Shown here one piece after another: positions 1 through 9,173 of a DNA stretch of 64,000 bases (position 1 is its first letter; every line of letters begins with the position of its first letter). Made by a program: the position numbers and the translations under genes. The notes under the pieces were generated by a model, which saw only the letters and a program-made list of their open reading frames with translations, was not told where the DNA came from and did not search any database. Source of the DNA: Rheinheimera sp. SA_1 (GTDB lineage: Bacteria > Pseudomonadota > Gammaproteobacteria > Enterobacterales > Alteromonadaceae); contig NZ_LXWK01000019.1 of the NCBI RefSeq assembly GCF_001669775.1, positions 1-64,000 on the forward strand, in the 5' to 3' direction.

Positions 1-1
1 G

Positions 2-88
2 GACTATGCCACAAAATGGTTATGGTTTTACAATCATGAACGACCGCACAAAGCCAATGGCGGAAAGCCGCCATTGATGGCTGCATAA
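2..88 (+). mobile_element. IS3-family transposase OrfB, C-terminal end only
   Basis: An open frame enters from the left edge and stops at TAA 86-88. Its 28 residues contain ATKWLWFYNHERPHKANGG, which matches the conserved C-terminal end of IS3-family OrfB integrases (the 'YN..RPH..L/NGG..P' segment after the DDE core). Only the tail is in the window, so whether the element is complete cannot be judged. It is the first of several IS remnants to the left of the NRPS locus. Positions 89-273 hold nothing I can identify. Confidence 0.7.
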
Positions 89-273
89 ACTCTACTTTTA
101 ACTTCGGTTAAAAATGGGAGGATTACCGTGACATTCCAAGATTCAAAATGACCGTCGAAGCAATCGCAGCTGACGCATCTGCCCGGCATCACCATAGTTT
201 TGCCGAGCGTGTGCGTACCTTATTGTCGGAAGCCGATTCATTTGGCTCGAACTTGCCTGTCTCCCCCTCATTC

Positions 274-1047
274 TTATTTCATTAAAAATGAAGCATTTTG
301 CTGCTTTGTGTTGGTGACATTCGCAAGCAGTTCGGCCACGGTTTTCAGAACCTCATCTTTATTCTGATTAATAAAGAAATGATTGCCGGAAAACATTGTT
401 ACTGAACATGATTTTGTTGTTTCATGCTGCCATTGCGATAACTTTTGTTCGGACATTTTGTCCTGAAATCCACCAAATACCGCTATAGGAAAACTTACTT
501 TCCCTGGAACCCGTTCCTTTGATTCAGAAACCAAAAAATCAGAGCGTAAAATAGGCACATAAACATTCATAAGCTCGGTATTTTCCAATATCAACTCAGG
601 AGTGCCACCATACTCTTTGAGATTCTCCACAAACTCATCATCTGGCAAATGAGTGATTTTCTTGTAATAGACTTCGTCATCCTGCGGCGCTGAACGACCA
701 GATACAATAATTGTTTCAGGGGTTCTTAACCCGCAGTTCATCAATCGAGCGGACACATGATGAGTGATCAGTGCGCCCAGACTATGGCCAAAAAATACAA
801 ATGGTTTATTCAGGTAAGGCTGGATCTCTTTAATGATTTGACTGCATATTTCATTCAGATCTGAAATCAAAGGTTCGGGAAATCTGGATTCTCTGCCAGG
901 AAACTGTACACAAATCACTTCAACATGATGAGGTAACAGCTCATGCCAGTCCCGAAATGCTGAGGCACCGCCACCGCCATAATGAAAGCAAAATAAACGT
1001 AATGTGGCATTTAGCTTTGGCGAAAAACAATGAAACCAATTACTCAT
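274..1047 (-). CDS. Type II thioesterase (alpha/beta hydrolase) for the NRPS
   Basis: This is a freestanding editing thioesterase of the GrsT/SrfAD family. In that family the enzyme hydrolyses wrongly primed or stalled acyl and aminoacyl groups from carrier-domain phosphopantetheine in the cytoplasm. With the start at ATG 1047 it has 257 residues, the usual length. The N-terminus (MSNWFHCFSPK, then LFCFHYGGGGASAF) aligns with typical family starts; the longer frame to 1125 adds 26 residues with no family match. Visible motifs are the nucleophile elbow GHSLGA (Ser89), a downstream GGFQDK segment with the likely acid residue, and GNHFF with the C-terminal His. It lies alone on the minus strand, separated from the NRPS genes by decayed IS elements. 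An aminoacyl shuttle role like SyrC or CmaE is possible, but the nucleophile here is Ser, whereas SyrC uses Cys. Confidence 0.9.
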   Translation of the reverse strand: MSNWFHCFSPKLNATLRLFCFHYGGGGASAFRDWHELLPHHVEVICVQFPGRESRFPEPLISDLNEICSQIIKEIQPYLNKPFVFFGHSLGALITHHVSARLMNCGLRTPETIIVSGRSAPQDDEVYYKKITHLPDDEFVENLKEYGGTPELILENTELMNVYVPILRSDFLVSESKERVPGKVSFPIAVFGGFQDKMSEQKLSQWQHETTKSCSVTMFSGNHFFINQNKDEVLKTVAELLANVTNTKQQNASFLMK

Positions 1048-1181
1048 AGTATTTATCCATTTTGTTTTTGTAATTTGCAACTTCGGCAAACTTCGTACCT
1101 TTTTAAAAAAACAGCAGAATTTCAACTTTTATTAGTCAAGTAAAACCTGCTCATACGTATGATCTTTAGGATTTGAAGAGG

Positions 1182-1250
1182 TGCTTCATTCGTGATCTAA
1201 TTGATTTACCAGATAAAAAGATCACATTCGCAGGCCAAACGAATGAAGCA
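1182..1250. repeat. Imperfectly nested inverted repeat between thioesterase and IS4 remnant
   Basis: TGCTTCATTCG at 1182-1192 is the exact reverse complement of CGAATGAAGCA at 1240-1250. An inner pair, TGATCT (1193-1198) and AGATCA (1219-1224), lies inside it. It sits between the thioesterase 5' end and a decayed IS4 transposase. It could be an operator, or part of an IS end. Function is unknown. Confidence 0.4.
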
Positions 1251-1290
1251 TGAACAAGATATCCGATTCTTAAACGCTTTTGAATGACTT

Positions 1291-2012
1291 TTTTCGTCAG
1301 TTGAGCTTGATACGCTTGGACGACAAACCGGATTTATGAAACGACGCTGCCAGGTCACGCCCCACAAGTTTTGCATGGCGCTGGTTAGCGCCCTTGGCTC
1401 TGCGACAACGAATTCAATTGCTGATATCCAGCGTCAATTTAATCATATGCATGTCACTGGCATACAGCTAAAATCATCTCATAAACAATTGGTTAAGATG
1501 GCTGCACCTGAGTTCATGCGAGAGGTGTTTGAAAAAGCATTGGCTGTGCATCTTCCAGACATCCTTACTCTGAGGGATAAGTATCAGGATGTTTTTGACC
1601 GCATTATTTTGCAAGATGGCACCAGTTTCGCGGTACATGACAACTTAATGCACTATTTTCCAGGTCGTTTAAATGTACACAGCCCTGTAGCGGTTGAGTT
1701 GCATGTCACCTATGACGTATTCAAAGGACAACCACAGAGCGTAAGCCTGACCGAAGACATTGCGCCAGAGCAGGATTACTTGCCATCAGCGTCATCATTA
1801 ATTGGTTCTTATTTATGGCTGATGCCGGTTATTTTTCAAAGAGTTATATTCAGAAACTGCAAGATGCCAGCGCTTTTTCATCAGCCGCATGAGCAACAGC
1901 GTGAATCCAATGGCCGTTTGCAACAACAGCCAGCACGCAAAACCACTGCAAACATGGCTAAAAGAATTACCCAGTACAGGAGCGTTGGATTTAGACGTGC
2001 ATTGGCCTAAAT
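1291..2012 (+). pseudogene. IS4-family transposase, frameshifted and truncated
   Basis: The reading frame around 1300-1800 gives LGRQTGFMKRRCQVTP and later RIILQDGTSFAVHDNL, both characteristic of IS4-family DDE transposases (the Asp in LQDGTSF is the first catalytic Asp). The frame is broken repeatedly. An in-frame TGA lies just upstream at 1285. Near 1810 the match moves to another frame as MADAGYFSKSYIQKLQDAS, and then to a third frame ending in LDLDVHWPK before a stop at about 2012. The rest of the catalytic domain and the C-terminus are absent. It is non-functional. Confidence 0.75.
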
Positions 2013-2180
2013 AGCTGTTCCAAATAGTAAATCACCCGAGGCAGGGAACTCAATTCGATTTACACGATCAGATCGGTCGCCACACTAATAAGTCACTAAT
2101 CCGCATTGAGTAAGAACAAAATAGCATTTTTATACGGCGCAGAAACCCGCCGCTTGAAGAAAATTGTACATAAAATCCCG

Positions 2181-3182
2181 AGATAAAGACCTGTGCCTTC
2201 AGGCAAATGCGGTGTTATTGGTGCTAAAAGGTGAAATCAAGTCGCAAGTAGCCCGTGTGTTGCAAGCAGGCCGTTCATCAGTTTGGTATGAAGCAGCATG
2301 TATAGATGGCCTTAAAACCAAGGGGGGTGGGTGACCTGCAAGTCAACCAAAAGGCTTGATCTGCGGCGTATTAAAACTGCTGGTGAACCATGTACCAAGG
2401 ACACTGGGTTATCCGCGGTCGCATTGGAGTAGTGAATTATTCGCACTGCAACTGCATAAGCTTTACCGTATCGTTATTCATAGCTCAACTCACAAGCGGT
2501 GATTGCCACAGGTAAGCATCGCCTGGCGTCGTACGGCACCGACGCTGTATATCCAAGACCCGGATAAAGAAGCTAAGTTAGCGGCCATGCAGGAGGCACT
2601 GGAAAATTGCAGCGCGGAACATCCGGTGTTTTATCAAGATGAGGTGGATATCCACCTGAATCCGAATATTGGTGCCGACTGGGGCTTTAAAGGTAAGCAG
2701 CGTAAGGTAGCTACACCCGGCCAGAATAATAAACACTATCTGGCGGGGGTATTGCACTGCCAGACAGGATAAATCAGTTATGTTGGTGGTGAGCGCAAGA
2801 CCAGTGATTTGTTTATTGTGCTGTTAGAGCAACTGAAAGGGCAATACCGGCGTGCGGAAAGTATCATGCTAATTGTGGATAATTACATCATCCATAAGAG
2901 CAAAAAACGCAGAAATGGTTGAATGAGACCCCAAAGTTCAAGCTCTTGTTTTTACCGGTATACAGCCCATGGCACCACAAAATTGAAAAGCTATGGCATG
3001 CGCTGCATGAAACGATAACCCGTAACCGTCAGTGTAAGAACATGGATGACTTGTTGGAGCAAGTATACCACTTTATGAACACCAGCGGCGAGGAGATCCA
3101 AGCAGCAGTCAGGCAACTGCTTGAATGGGTCAGTGTTGTTGATTGGTCAAAAGTCAGGAAGGTAATTACATTATATTGTTAG
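2181..3182 (+). pseudogene. IS630-family transposase, nonsense and frameshift mutations
   Basis: An N-terminal helix-turn-helix relic (KGEIKSQVARVLQAGRSSVW, about 2220-2290) is followed by a DDE domain in pieces. FYQDEVDIHLNPNIGADWGF near 2630-2690 holds the first Asp, and LPVYSPWHHKIEKLWHALHE near 2950-3010 holds the catalytic Glu region. The middle segment with VDNYIIHKSKK lies between them. TAA at 2770-2772 interrupts the frame, and a one-base shift near 2910 moves the end into another frame. Another stop separates the N-terminus. It is a dead copy whose order and spacing still follow the family. Confidence 0.8.
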
Positions 3183-3200
3183 ATTATTTCCGGGGATCCG

Positions 3201-3676
3201 TCAGGTAGTACGCTCTGAGCTTTTTCGCAGTACCAGCAACGCTGTCGCCTCCACTAAGGCTTTTTCTTTACGGTTTAGCTCGCGTTCTAATTGCTTAATA
3301 AGCTTTTTATCTTCTCTGACCTGTTTTTCTCAGCGACCTTGCGCTGAGTCTCGCTCATCGTGCCCATGACACAGTCACTGCGCCATTCTTTAACCTTCTC
3401 AACCCACAAGCCTTTTACACGGCAATACTGGCTAAATTCGGCTTCAGATAACGGGGCGGTTTTAATGACCACAGCTAACTTTGCTTCTCCTGACCAACCA
3501 TCAGGCTTTTGACCACTTACCGGCATTGCAGATCCTTGAGCTTTTAACTGATTACGCCAATTTTACAGCGTCTGCTCGCCAATGCCTTCCTCTCTTGCCA
3601 ACAGCGCTACCGAGCGACTAACTGGCGGTAATAATTTCTTTAAGATCGCTTCTTTTCTTTCTGGGGATATAGCCAT
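3201..3676 (-). pseudogene. IS3-type OrfA (helix-turn-helix) transposase, broken
   Basis: The frame begins MAISPERKEAILKKLLPP at ATG 3676 and continues into a helix-turn-helix of the SVALLAREEGIGEQTL kind found in OrfA proteins of IS3-like elements. TAA at 3563-3565 interrupts it where the family has Tyr-Asn-Trp-Arg. It then resumes with NWRNQLKAQGSAMPVSGQKP and SETQRKVAEKNRSEKIK, is shifted again near 3300 into LERELNRKEKAL (a leucine-rich coiled segment), and ends at 3201. No OrfB partner is seen next to it. It is inactive. Confidence 0.65.
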
Positions 3677-3852
3677 TTCAACCTGCTAACCACCCGCCGT
3701 CTAACTCAAACTACTGTGAAAAGAAGACAGGACAACTACTCTGACACGGCGGGATAGTATCAAGCATAAAGCACCCGCTATTCGTCTTCGGTTCACTGAA
3801 TTAAATCAGCCCGAGACCGGTCAATGCCCCGTCGGCATCCAATCACTGATAG

Positions 3853-4230
3853 CTATTTTTGCATTTCAATTTGGTTAGAGGTTCTGACGACTTCATTTTT
3901 GCTGTTTAGATAAATGAGTATGGGATTGTATCCAATGGTTTCTTCTTCATTGCATTGCTGATAAGCAGCAATGATAATTGCATCGCCTGGCTGGGCGCAC
4001 CTTGCCGCGGCACCATTTAATGAAATAATGCCTGAACCAGGCTCAGCCAAAATTACATAAGTATGGAACCGCACGCCATTATTAACATTGTAAATATCGA
4101 TTTTTTCAAATTCTCGCAGCCCGGCCATTTCAACTAAGCTTGAATCAATGGCACATGAGCCGTCATAGGTAAGCTCTGTAGCTGTAACCCTACACATATG
4201 TAATTTGCATTTTAATAAGGTAATGTCCAC
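3853..4230 (-). CDS. panD: Aspartate 1-decarboxylase (pyruvoyl enzyme), makes beta-alanine
   Basis: PanD converts L-aspartate to beta-alanine and CO2, normally for pantothenate and hence coenzyme A. It is made as a proenzyme that cuts itself between Gly24 and Ser25 to form the pyruvoyl cofactor. With a GTG start at 4230 the protein is 125 residues, and every key residue falls on its E. coli number: Lys9, the Gly24-Ser25-Cys26 cut site, Arg54, Thr57, Tyr58 and Asn72. A perfect AGGAGG four bases upstream supports this start over the ATG eight codons earlier. It is intact although its neighbours are IS remnants and a broken lyase gene. It may be the housekeeping copy or may supply beta-alanine to a peptide. 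No A domain in view has a beta-alanine pocket (all keep Asp235). Confidence 0.93.
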   Translation of the reverse strand: MDITLLKCKLHMCRVTATELTYDGSCAIDSSLVEMAGLREFEKIDIYNVNNGVRFHTYVILAEPGSGIISLNGAAARCAQPGDAIIIAAYQQCNEEETIGYNPILIYLNSKNEVVRTSNQIEMQK

Positions 4231-4234
4231 TTTT

Positions 4235-4240
4235 CCTCCT
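4235..4240 (-). promoter_or_regulatory. Ribosome binding site fixing the GTG start of panD
   Basis: The reverse strand reads AGGAGG followed by AAAA and GTG. It is a full Shine-Dalgarno match and decides for GTG 4230 as the start, in agreement with the residue numbering of the PanD family. Confidence 0.75.
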
Positions 4241-4382
4241 AAGTAAAAAGACATTTGTTATTCAGCGTTTGTCAAGCGTACAACCCGACTGTTGTGTCAA
4301 CACTGACATGTTCGTAAATAACAAAATTAAATTGCCGTCTACACACATTCGACGATTAAATATCAAAGTTACTCACCTTTTC

Positions 4383-5206
4383 CTACTCAATGCGTCGTTC
4401 ACGCTTCATCTTTATATACTTCTGGTAATCATTAAATGCAGAACTATCTTGCGCGAGAGCGCCAAGGCTCTTATTGGTTATCAACGTATCCAACATTTTG
4501 GACATGTGATTTTTACTGCTGAAAAGGTGCGGTGTGGAGTATACCAAAACACTTATCTCCAATGCCTACGCCTCTGCTTCACTGATAATGGGCGTTTTTC
4601 CACCCAGAAGCAGATTCACCATGACAGGGCTTTTAACCGACTCGACGACATGCTTAACATAAGCAACAGAACACAAGCCATCCATGCTCATGACATCGGC
4701 CCCTGCATCCCGATAGCGGTTTGCCTGGCAATTCCCTGCTGCACATCACTGTTGTCTGTTCTGGCCACAACGACCATCTTGTCATGCTTGAACTTCATGA
4801 CCGTATCTAATTTACCCAGGTATTGCTCGGTTGGAGTAGTGACTTGCTTATCCGTGTGACCACAGCTTTTCGGGTAGGCTTGATCTTCGAGTTGAATACC
4901 ATAAATATCCATTGCATTTATAGCGTGAATTAATGTATTGAGATGGTCCGTATCACCATAGGCATTTTCGATATCCATAATCACTGGAATTTTGACAGAA
5001 GCCTTAATGTGACGATTAACGGCAAGTACTTCGTTCATGCTCATTAATCCGATGTCCGGATAACCCATGCCACTGGCAGAGATGCCATAACCTCTTACAA
5101 AAACAGCCTCGAAACCAGCATCCTCGATTAGTATTGCACTAACCACATCAAAACAGCCCGGAACTACGAGTAATTTGCCGTAACTTATTCTCTCTTTCAG
5201 GTTCAT
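4383..5206 (-). pseudogene. Isocitrate lyase/PEP mutase-family lyase, frameshift plus stop
   Basis: From ATG 5206 the frame gives a clear member of the isocitrate lyase/phosphoenolpyruvate mutase superfamily: VVPGCFDVVSAIL, the metal-site segment MDIENAYGD and the catalytic loop LEDQAYPKSCGH. The Lys-Ser-Cys-Gly-His loop is of the lyase type (2-methylisocitrate lyase, dimethylmalate lyase), not the phosphonate-forming PEP mutase type. One base is missing near 4720: the frame ends at 4688, but the neighbouring frame continues as NRYRDAGADVMSMDGLCSV. A TAG at 4566-4568 interrupts that frame, which then runs ALEISVLVYSTPHLFSS to a stop at 4383-4385. Restored length would be about 275 residues, normal for the family. 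It lies 152 bases upstream of panD on the same strand and may once have shared its transcript. Confidence 0.8.
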
Positions 5207-6680
5207 AGTGCTTTACCCATATTATTAACCATCCCGCCCCTTATAATTCACCATCTGCTTACGGGTTTAAAAGAAACAGTCATGTGATTGTCCGGCAGCA
5301 CACTCATCGCTATAAAACAGAGCCAGCTACGCATAAATTGTTGCTTTATGACCAGCACATATGATTAAAGATGTTTTGCCTGCTTCCTTTGCATCAGAGT
5401 AACGTTTTTAACATGGGATATTCATTACCATGTTGTGGCGACCAATCCATGATGTCTTTGTTAACCGCGTAGGGTTTAATTTTTTTAACAAGTAAACGAT
5501 GTTGCAACATTAGCCAGGTTAACACAACAGCTTTTTTATTAAGCGGCAAAATTTGGATGATAAACTTTGCTCTGACAGTTTTTTGCAATTAAGCAGATAT
5601 ACTGATCCACAGAAACACTCGCTTGAACCTGGCGGCATCAGAAACCAAGACGTTTATCCCGTTTATCCCGTTAATACAACATCCTATTGACTCTGCGTCA
5701 GCGGTCAGGAAATCACGAGGCATTATCCATCCACTAGCCCCATTTCATCAGTGCACGCATCGCTTAACCGCTGTGAATGCGCCATCCGCTGACATAGATG
5801 GAAGCACCAATCCTGCTCTGCCGCGACCGTCAATCGGCAACAATAAATGGCATCTGCAAGGACAACATGTTTTATCGGCTAATATCCGTCTATCAGCCCG
5901 TTGCAAAAGCAATGCAAAATCGGTGAAATATAAAAAACGCCAAGCGATCTCACGTGTAAGAAGAAATGGGTTCGTGGGAGCCTATGCACCAGCGCTGACA
6001 AGCAACTACTTGCGCCCCCTTGAAACCGTTGTGGCGTTGCCCTGAAACCTAAAGCCAGCAAGCGGGCAGCATATGCATCAGCCAACACCACGTATCGAGA
6101 CTCCACTGCAAATTTCGCTTACAGAAACTGCCCCGCCAGCCTCTCACAGCAAGGCAGGCAATGATCAGAACCGCACCTCGCCGAGAGGTTACCTCCAATG
6201 CAGGCACCAGCCGATAAGCTCAGTCAGGCTGTTATTGAGTCTGCATATTATTTACATACCTCACAGTTGACACCGGGTTTTCACTTGAGTCTGCATATTA
6301 TTTACATGCTTCACAGTTGACACACGATTTTCACTTGGTCATATTAAATACAAGATTGTCGTTCACACTAAGAAAGTCTTGTCGTTTGAGTGAACTTCAA
6401 ACCTGTGGCCGACGGAGAAATATAGTAATAATGCGTGTAGACAGTGAAGCTGTTCCAATACCCAGATTTGTAATACCTGAAGTCACAAGTATTGGATGAA
6501 AAGATACTCCTATTAGAAGTGAATTTAAGAGACAGAATTTATCGTCGGCGGCACGATAAACCAGGTTGTTTATATACGGATATTGCGATGACTTTTCTGT
6601 CCCAGGGCAGACGCTGATAAATATCTAAAGTGCGTATAGGCCGCTCCAGGTATTAACTTTAACGAGAACAATTGTCGCTT
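5207..6680. other. Gene-free stretch of about 1.5 kb
   Basis: Open frames here (for example 5623-6045 plus and 5394-5588 minus) have no motif I recognise, no convincing ribosome site, and compositions like chance frames. I saw no transposase motif. The only structure I can support is the 50-bp tandem repeat at 6235-6334. The last 340 bases must carry the promoter of the operon starting at 6681. Confidence 0.5.
6235..6334 (+). repeat. Two tandem 50-bp repeats with TTGACA boxes
   Basis: Units 6235-6284 and 6285-6334 are both 50 bases and match at 45 positions. Each starts TTGAGTCTGCATATTATTTA and contains CACAGTTGACAC. In the second unit the TTGACA is followed after 17 bases by CATATT, a passable -35/-10 spacing, so it could be a sigma-70 promoter about 340 bases upstream of the protease-halogenase operon. 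Tandem binding units also occur at the ends of IS21-like elements, so a mobile-element end is the other option. Confidence 0.55.
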
Positions 6681-7661
6681 ATGGAAACTGGTATCAAATA
6701 TCACATATGGCAGTACTGTGGGCACTGTGGATGCCAGCCGGCGATCGGCGATTGTTTCGAATGTCAGACCTGTTCACTCGGCCCACAACGATATTTGTGC
6801 GGCCGCTGTATGAAATTATACGAAAGGGATGAGATTCACCATCCAGCTAAGGAAAGTTTTCATCCTATTGCAGGGCTACACCAATTTAAACCTCTCATTC
6901 CTGAGTCAAGGCAGTTCACTGATGACTGGACGGCCATTCCATTACCTGATGTTCAAAAGCCTCAGCTACCAAGAATCAGCCTGATCAGACCGGAATTTTC
7001 GTCACCGCACGGCGGCTGCATTGCCGGCTATGGATTCGTGGTGAGGTTAAACAATTTAAGCATCATGCTTACGGCGCTTCATGTGCTTGATCCTATTATA
7101 AAAACCAACAATGTTGACTGTTCCATTAAAAATATCAACCACACAGGTGATGAACTGCCAGCTCTGATGCTTAAGGTTAATTTATACGACGTATTAGAAA
7201 CTCGTTGGGTTTTGCATTTAGTAGCCACCTGCCACTCGATGCTGTCCCTGCGGCATGCGAGAATCGACGTCCCGGAACCCGATGCCAGCGCGGATATAGC
7301 GGCATTCGAAGTGAACGATAAGCCGGTACTAAATCCTTTGAATTTAGCAAAAAACTTGCCGCAAAAAGGGGACGCAGTATGGTTACACGTTAAAAAGGAA
7401 GATTGTGGCAACCTCATTTCGGCAGTCGTGGTTGAATGCACTGAGCAGACCCTGATCTTTCGCTTTGCTGAAATAAACGGCACAGAACCCAAATATACCA
7501 GCGGTGCCCCCTTGGTAGATCGCTCAGGAAAAGTAGTTGGAATAAATATTGGTGCAGGAAGATATGCAGGGCAGCGTTTTGGCCACGCCAATCATGTCGC
7601 CAATATACGCCGACACTTAGAATCAACTAACTCCATCAGTTTTCGTTCATCGGCCTATTAA
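6681..7661 (+). CDS. B-box zinc-finger/trypsin-like serine protease domain protein
   Basis: A 326-residue protein if it starts at ATG 6681; a TTG three codons earlier is possible. The first 60 residues are rich in Cys and His (CGHCGCQP, CFECQTC, YLCGRCM, then His-His), spaced like a B-box zinc finger. The rest looks like a trypsin-2 type protease: GYGFVVRLNN leading into LTALHVL with the catalytic His, DASADIAAFEV with the Asp, and TSGAPLVDRSGKVVGI with the Ser, where the usual GNSGGP is changed to TSGAP. There is no signal peptide, so it should act in the cytoplasm. It is 15 bases upstream of the freestanding A domain and is probably co-transcribed with it. Its role is unknown: self-protection, maturation of a partner, or regulation are all guesses. 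Activity is not certain because the Ser motif is atypical. Confidence 0.7.
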   Translation: METGIKYHIWQYCGHCGCQPAIGDCFECQTCSLGPQRYLCGRCMKLYERDEIHHPAKESFHPIAGLHQFKPLIPESRQFTDDWTAIPLPDVQKPQLPRISLIRPEFSSPHGGCIAGYGFVVRLNNLSIMLTALHVLDPIIKTNNVDCSIKNINHTGDELPALMLKVNLYDVLETRWVLHLVATCHSMLSLRHARIDVPEPDASADIAAFEVNDKPVLNPLNLAKNLPQKGDAVWLHVKKEDCGNLISAVVVECTEQTLIFRFAEINGTEPKYTSGAPLVDRSGKVVGINIGAGRYAGQRFGHANHVANIRRHLESTNSISFRSSAY

Positions 7662-7676
7662 AAGCAGGGAGCTGAA

Positions 7677-9161
7677 ATGCAACATCAGGACCAGAGTGTT
7701 ATCGATATTTTTAAGCAGGTCGTAGCCAAATATCCTGACAACATCGCACTGAAATATCAGCAGGAGCAAGTTACCTACCGGCAGTTGGATCAGTTGTCTA
7801 ATAATGTGGCTGAATGTCTGCGCAACAATGGTGTTGTAAAAGGCGATACCGTATCAATATTCATGTCGCGCTCCATTAATATGTTTATCGCTATGGTCGC
7901 TGTACTGAAATGCGGCGCGGCTTTCCTGCCACTGGATACCAATAATCCAGCCCTCCGTAACAGGTTCAGTATACAAAAAGCGTCCGTAAAATTAATGATC
8001 ACGGATTTGCCGTGTAATGATTTGCTTAGTGCCGACTTACGATTGATTGAGAGCAATAACAATTCGGTTTTTTGTAGTTCTTTGGCAGACTTTGTTTGCA
8101 CTGATACAGGTAAAGACGACTTAGCCTATGTAATGTTTACTTCCGGGTCCACGGGGGAGCCCAAAGGCGTCAAGGTTCCCCATAGGGCGATCGTTCGTCT
8201 GGTGATTGACACAAACTATATCGACATCAAGACGTCTGATGCAATTTTACAGCTTTCTTCACCTGCATTTGATGCTTCAATCTTGGAAATATGGGGAGCG
8301 TTGTTAAATGGTGCGACCTTGGCCATTTACTCAGGGCAGATGTTTGATCCTAACATCTTCAGAAACGAAATCCGACAACATAACGTCACGATACTTTGGC
8401 TTACCGCCGGGTTATTCCATATCGTCGTAGAGAATTTTATTAACGCACTATCTCCTTTACACACACTCTTGGCGGGCGGGGATGTACTAAATCCCAATGC
8501 GGTCAATAAAGTGTTGGATACTATCGAAGGTATCACGGTGATCAATGGATATGGGCCTACAGAAAATACAACTTTTACCTGCTGTCATCGAATGACCAAG
8601 AATAATAGACCCGCAGGTACAGTACCTATTGGCACTCCCATCACCGGTACCGATATTTTTATTCTGGACGACCAACTAAAGATGGCCTCACCCGGGGAAT
8701 TGGTGGTTGGCGGTACTGGTATATCCCTCGGATACATAGACGGGAATCGCGACGCATTTTTTAACGATACCAGTAAGAGTAGTGGATTGTTGTATAAAAC
8801 GGGAGATATCGTACGTTATAACGACAAAAACGAAATCGAATTCCTAGGGCGCAAAGATAATCAGGTTAAAATCAGAGGTTTCAGGGTGTCCTTGGATGAA
8901 ATAAGGTCGTCTTTATTAGATCTTGAACTTGTCAGTGATGCGGCGTTATGGGTACAGCAAGACCCTGGTGGTGATCAGTTTTTGGTCGCTGTTCTGAAGC
9001 CGGTTAAGAACGAAAAGCTGGAGTTGAGTCAAATACGTAAAAAACTCGCTTATACCCTGCCCAATTATATGATTCCCGACCAGTTGATTGAATCTGCAGA
9101 GCTCCCCCTTACTCGTAACGGTAAGCTTGATATTCAATCAATCCTTTTAAACCAACCCTAA
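7677..9161 (+). CDS. Freestanding NRPS adenylation domain, Val/aminobutyrate-like pocket
   Basis: A 494-residue adenylation enzyme with no fused carrier. It should activate an amino acid with ATP and load it on the separate carrier encoded next. Core motifs are complete: FTSGSTGEPKG (A3), FDASILEIWG (A4), NGYGPTEN (A5), LYKTGD (A7), GRKDNQVKIRGFR (A8) and LTRNGKLD with the catalytic Lys (A10). The protein ends directly after A10. Pocket residues read by alignment to GrsA are D-A-L-W-L-G-G-T-F-K, close to known Val pockets (DAFWIGGTFK). The start has a GGGAG site. The order A, carrier, halogenase parallels CytC1-C2-C3, where the A domain accepts aminobutyrate and valine, and SyrB1-SyrB2, which uses threonine. 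Base composition is more A+T-rich than the NRPS genes downstream. Confidence 0.92.
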   Translation: MQHQDQSVIDIFKQVVAKYPDNIALKYQQEQVTYRQLDQLSNNVAECLRNNGVVKGDTVSIFMSRSINMFIAMVAVLKCGAAFLPLDTNNPALRNRFSIQKASVKLMITDLPCNDLLSADLRLIESNNNSVFCSSLADFVCTDTGKDDLAYVMFTSGSTGEPKGVKVPHRAIVRLVIDTNYIDIKTSDAILQLSSPAFDASILEIWGALLNGATLAIYSGQMFDPNIFRNEIRQHNVTILWLTAGLFHIVVENFINALSPLHTLLAGGDVLNPNAVNKVLDTIEGITVINGYGPTENTTFTCCHRMTKNNRPAGTVPIGTPITGTDIFILDDQLKMASPGELVVGGTGISLGYIDGNRDAFFNDTSKSSGLLYKTGDIVRYNDKNEIEFLGRKDNQVKIRGFRVSLDEIRSSLLDLELVSDAALWVQQDPGGDQFLVAVLKPVKNEKLELSQIRKKLAYTLPNYMIPDQLIESAELPLTRNGKLDIQSILLNQP

Positions 9162-9173
9162 CCGTGGCTAAAA

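Noticed and set aside
3853-4254. Upstream ATG at 4254 as panD start
   Set aside because: It lies before the AGGAGG site and would shift all catalytic residues by eight from their family positions.
4269-4859. Plus-strand 196-residue frame
   Set aside because: It is antisense to the broken lyase gene, whose conserved motifs show the real coding strand.
4383-5206. Phosphonate pathway PEP mutase
   Set aside because: The catalytic loop is EDQxxPKSCGH with the lyase Cys, not the EDKxxxxxNS loop of PEP mutase, and no phosphonopyruvate decarboxylase is nearby.
5623-6045. 140-residue plus-strand frame and 75-residue minus-strand frame at 5879-6106
   Set aside because: No motif, no ribosome site, overlapping each other; likely chance frames.
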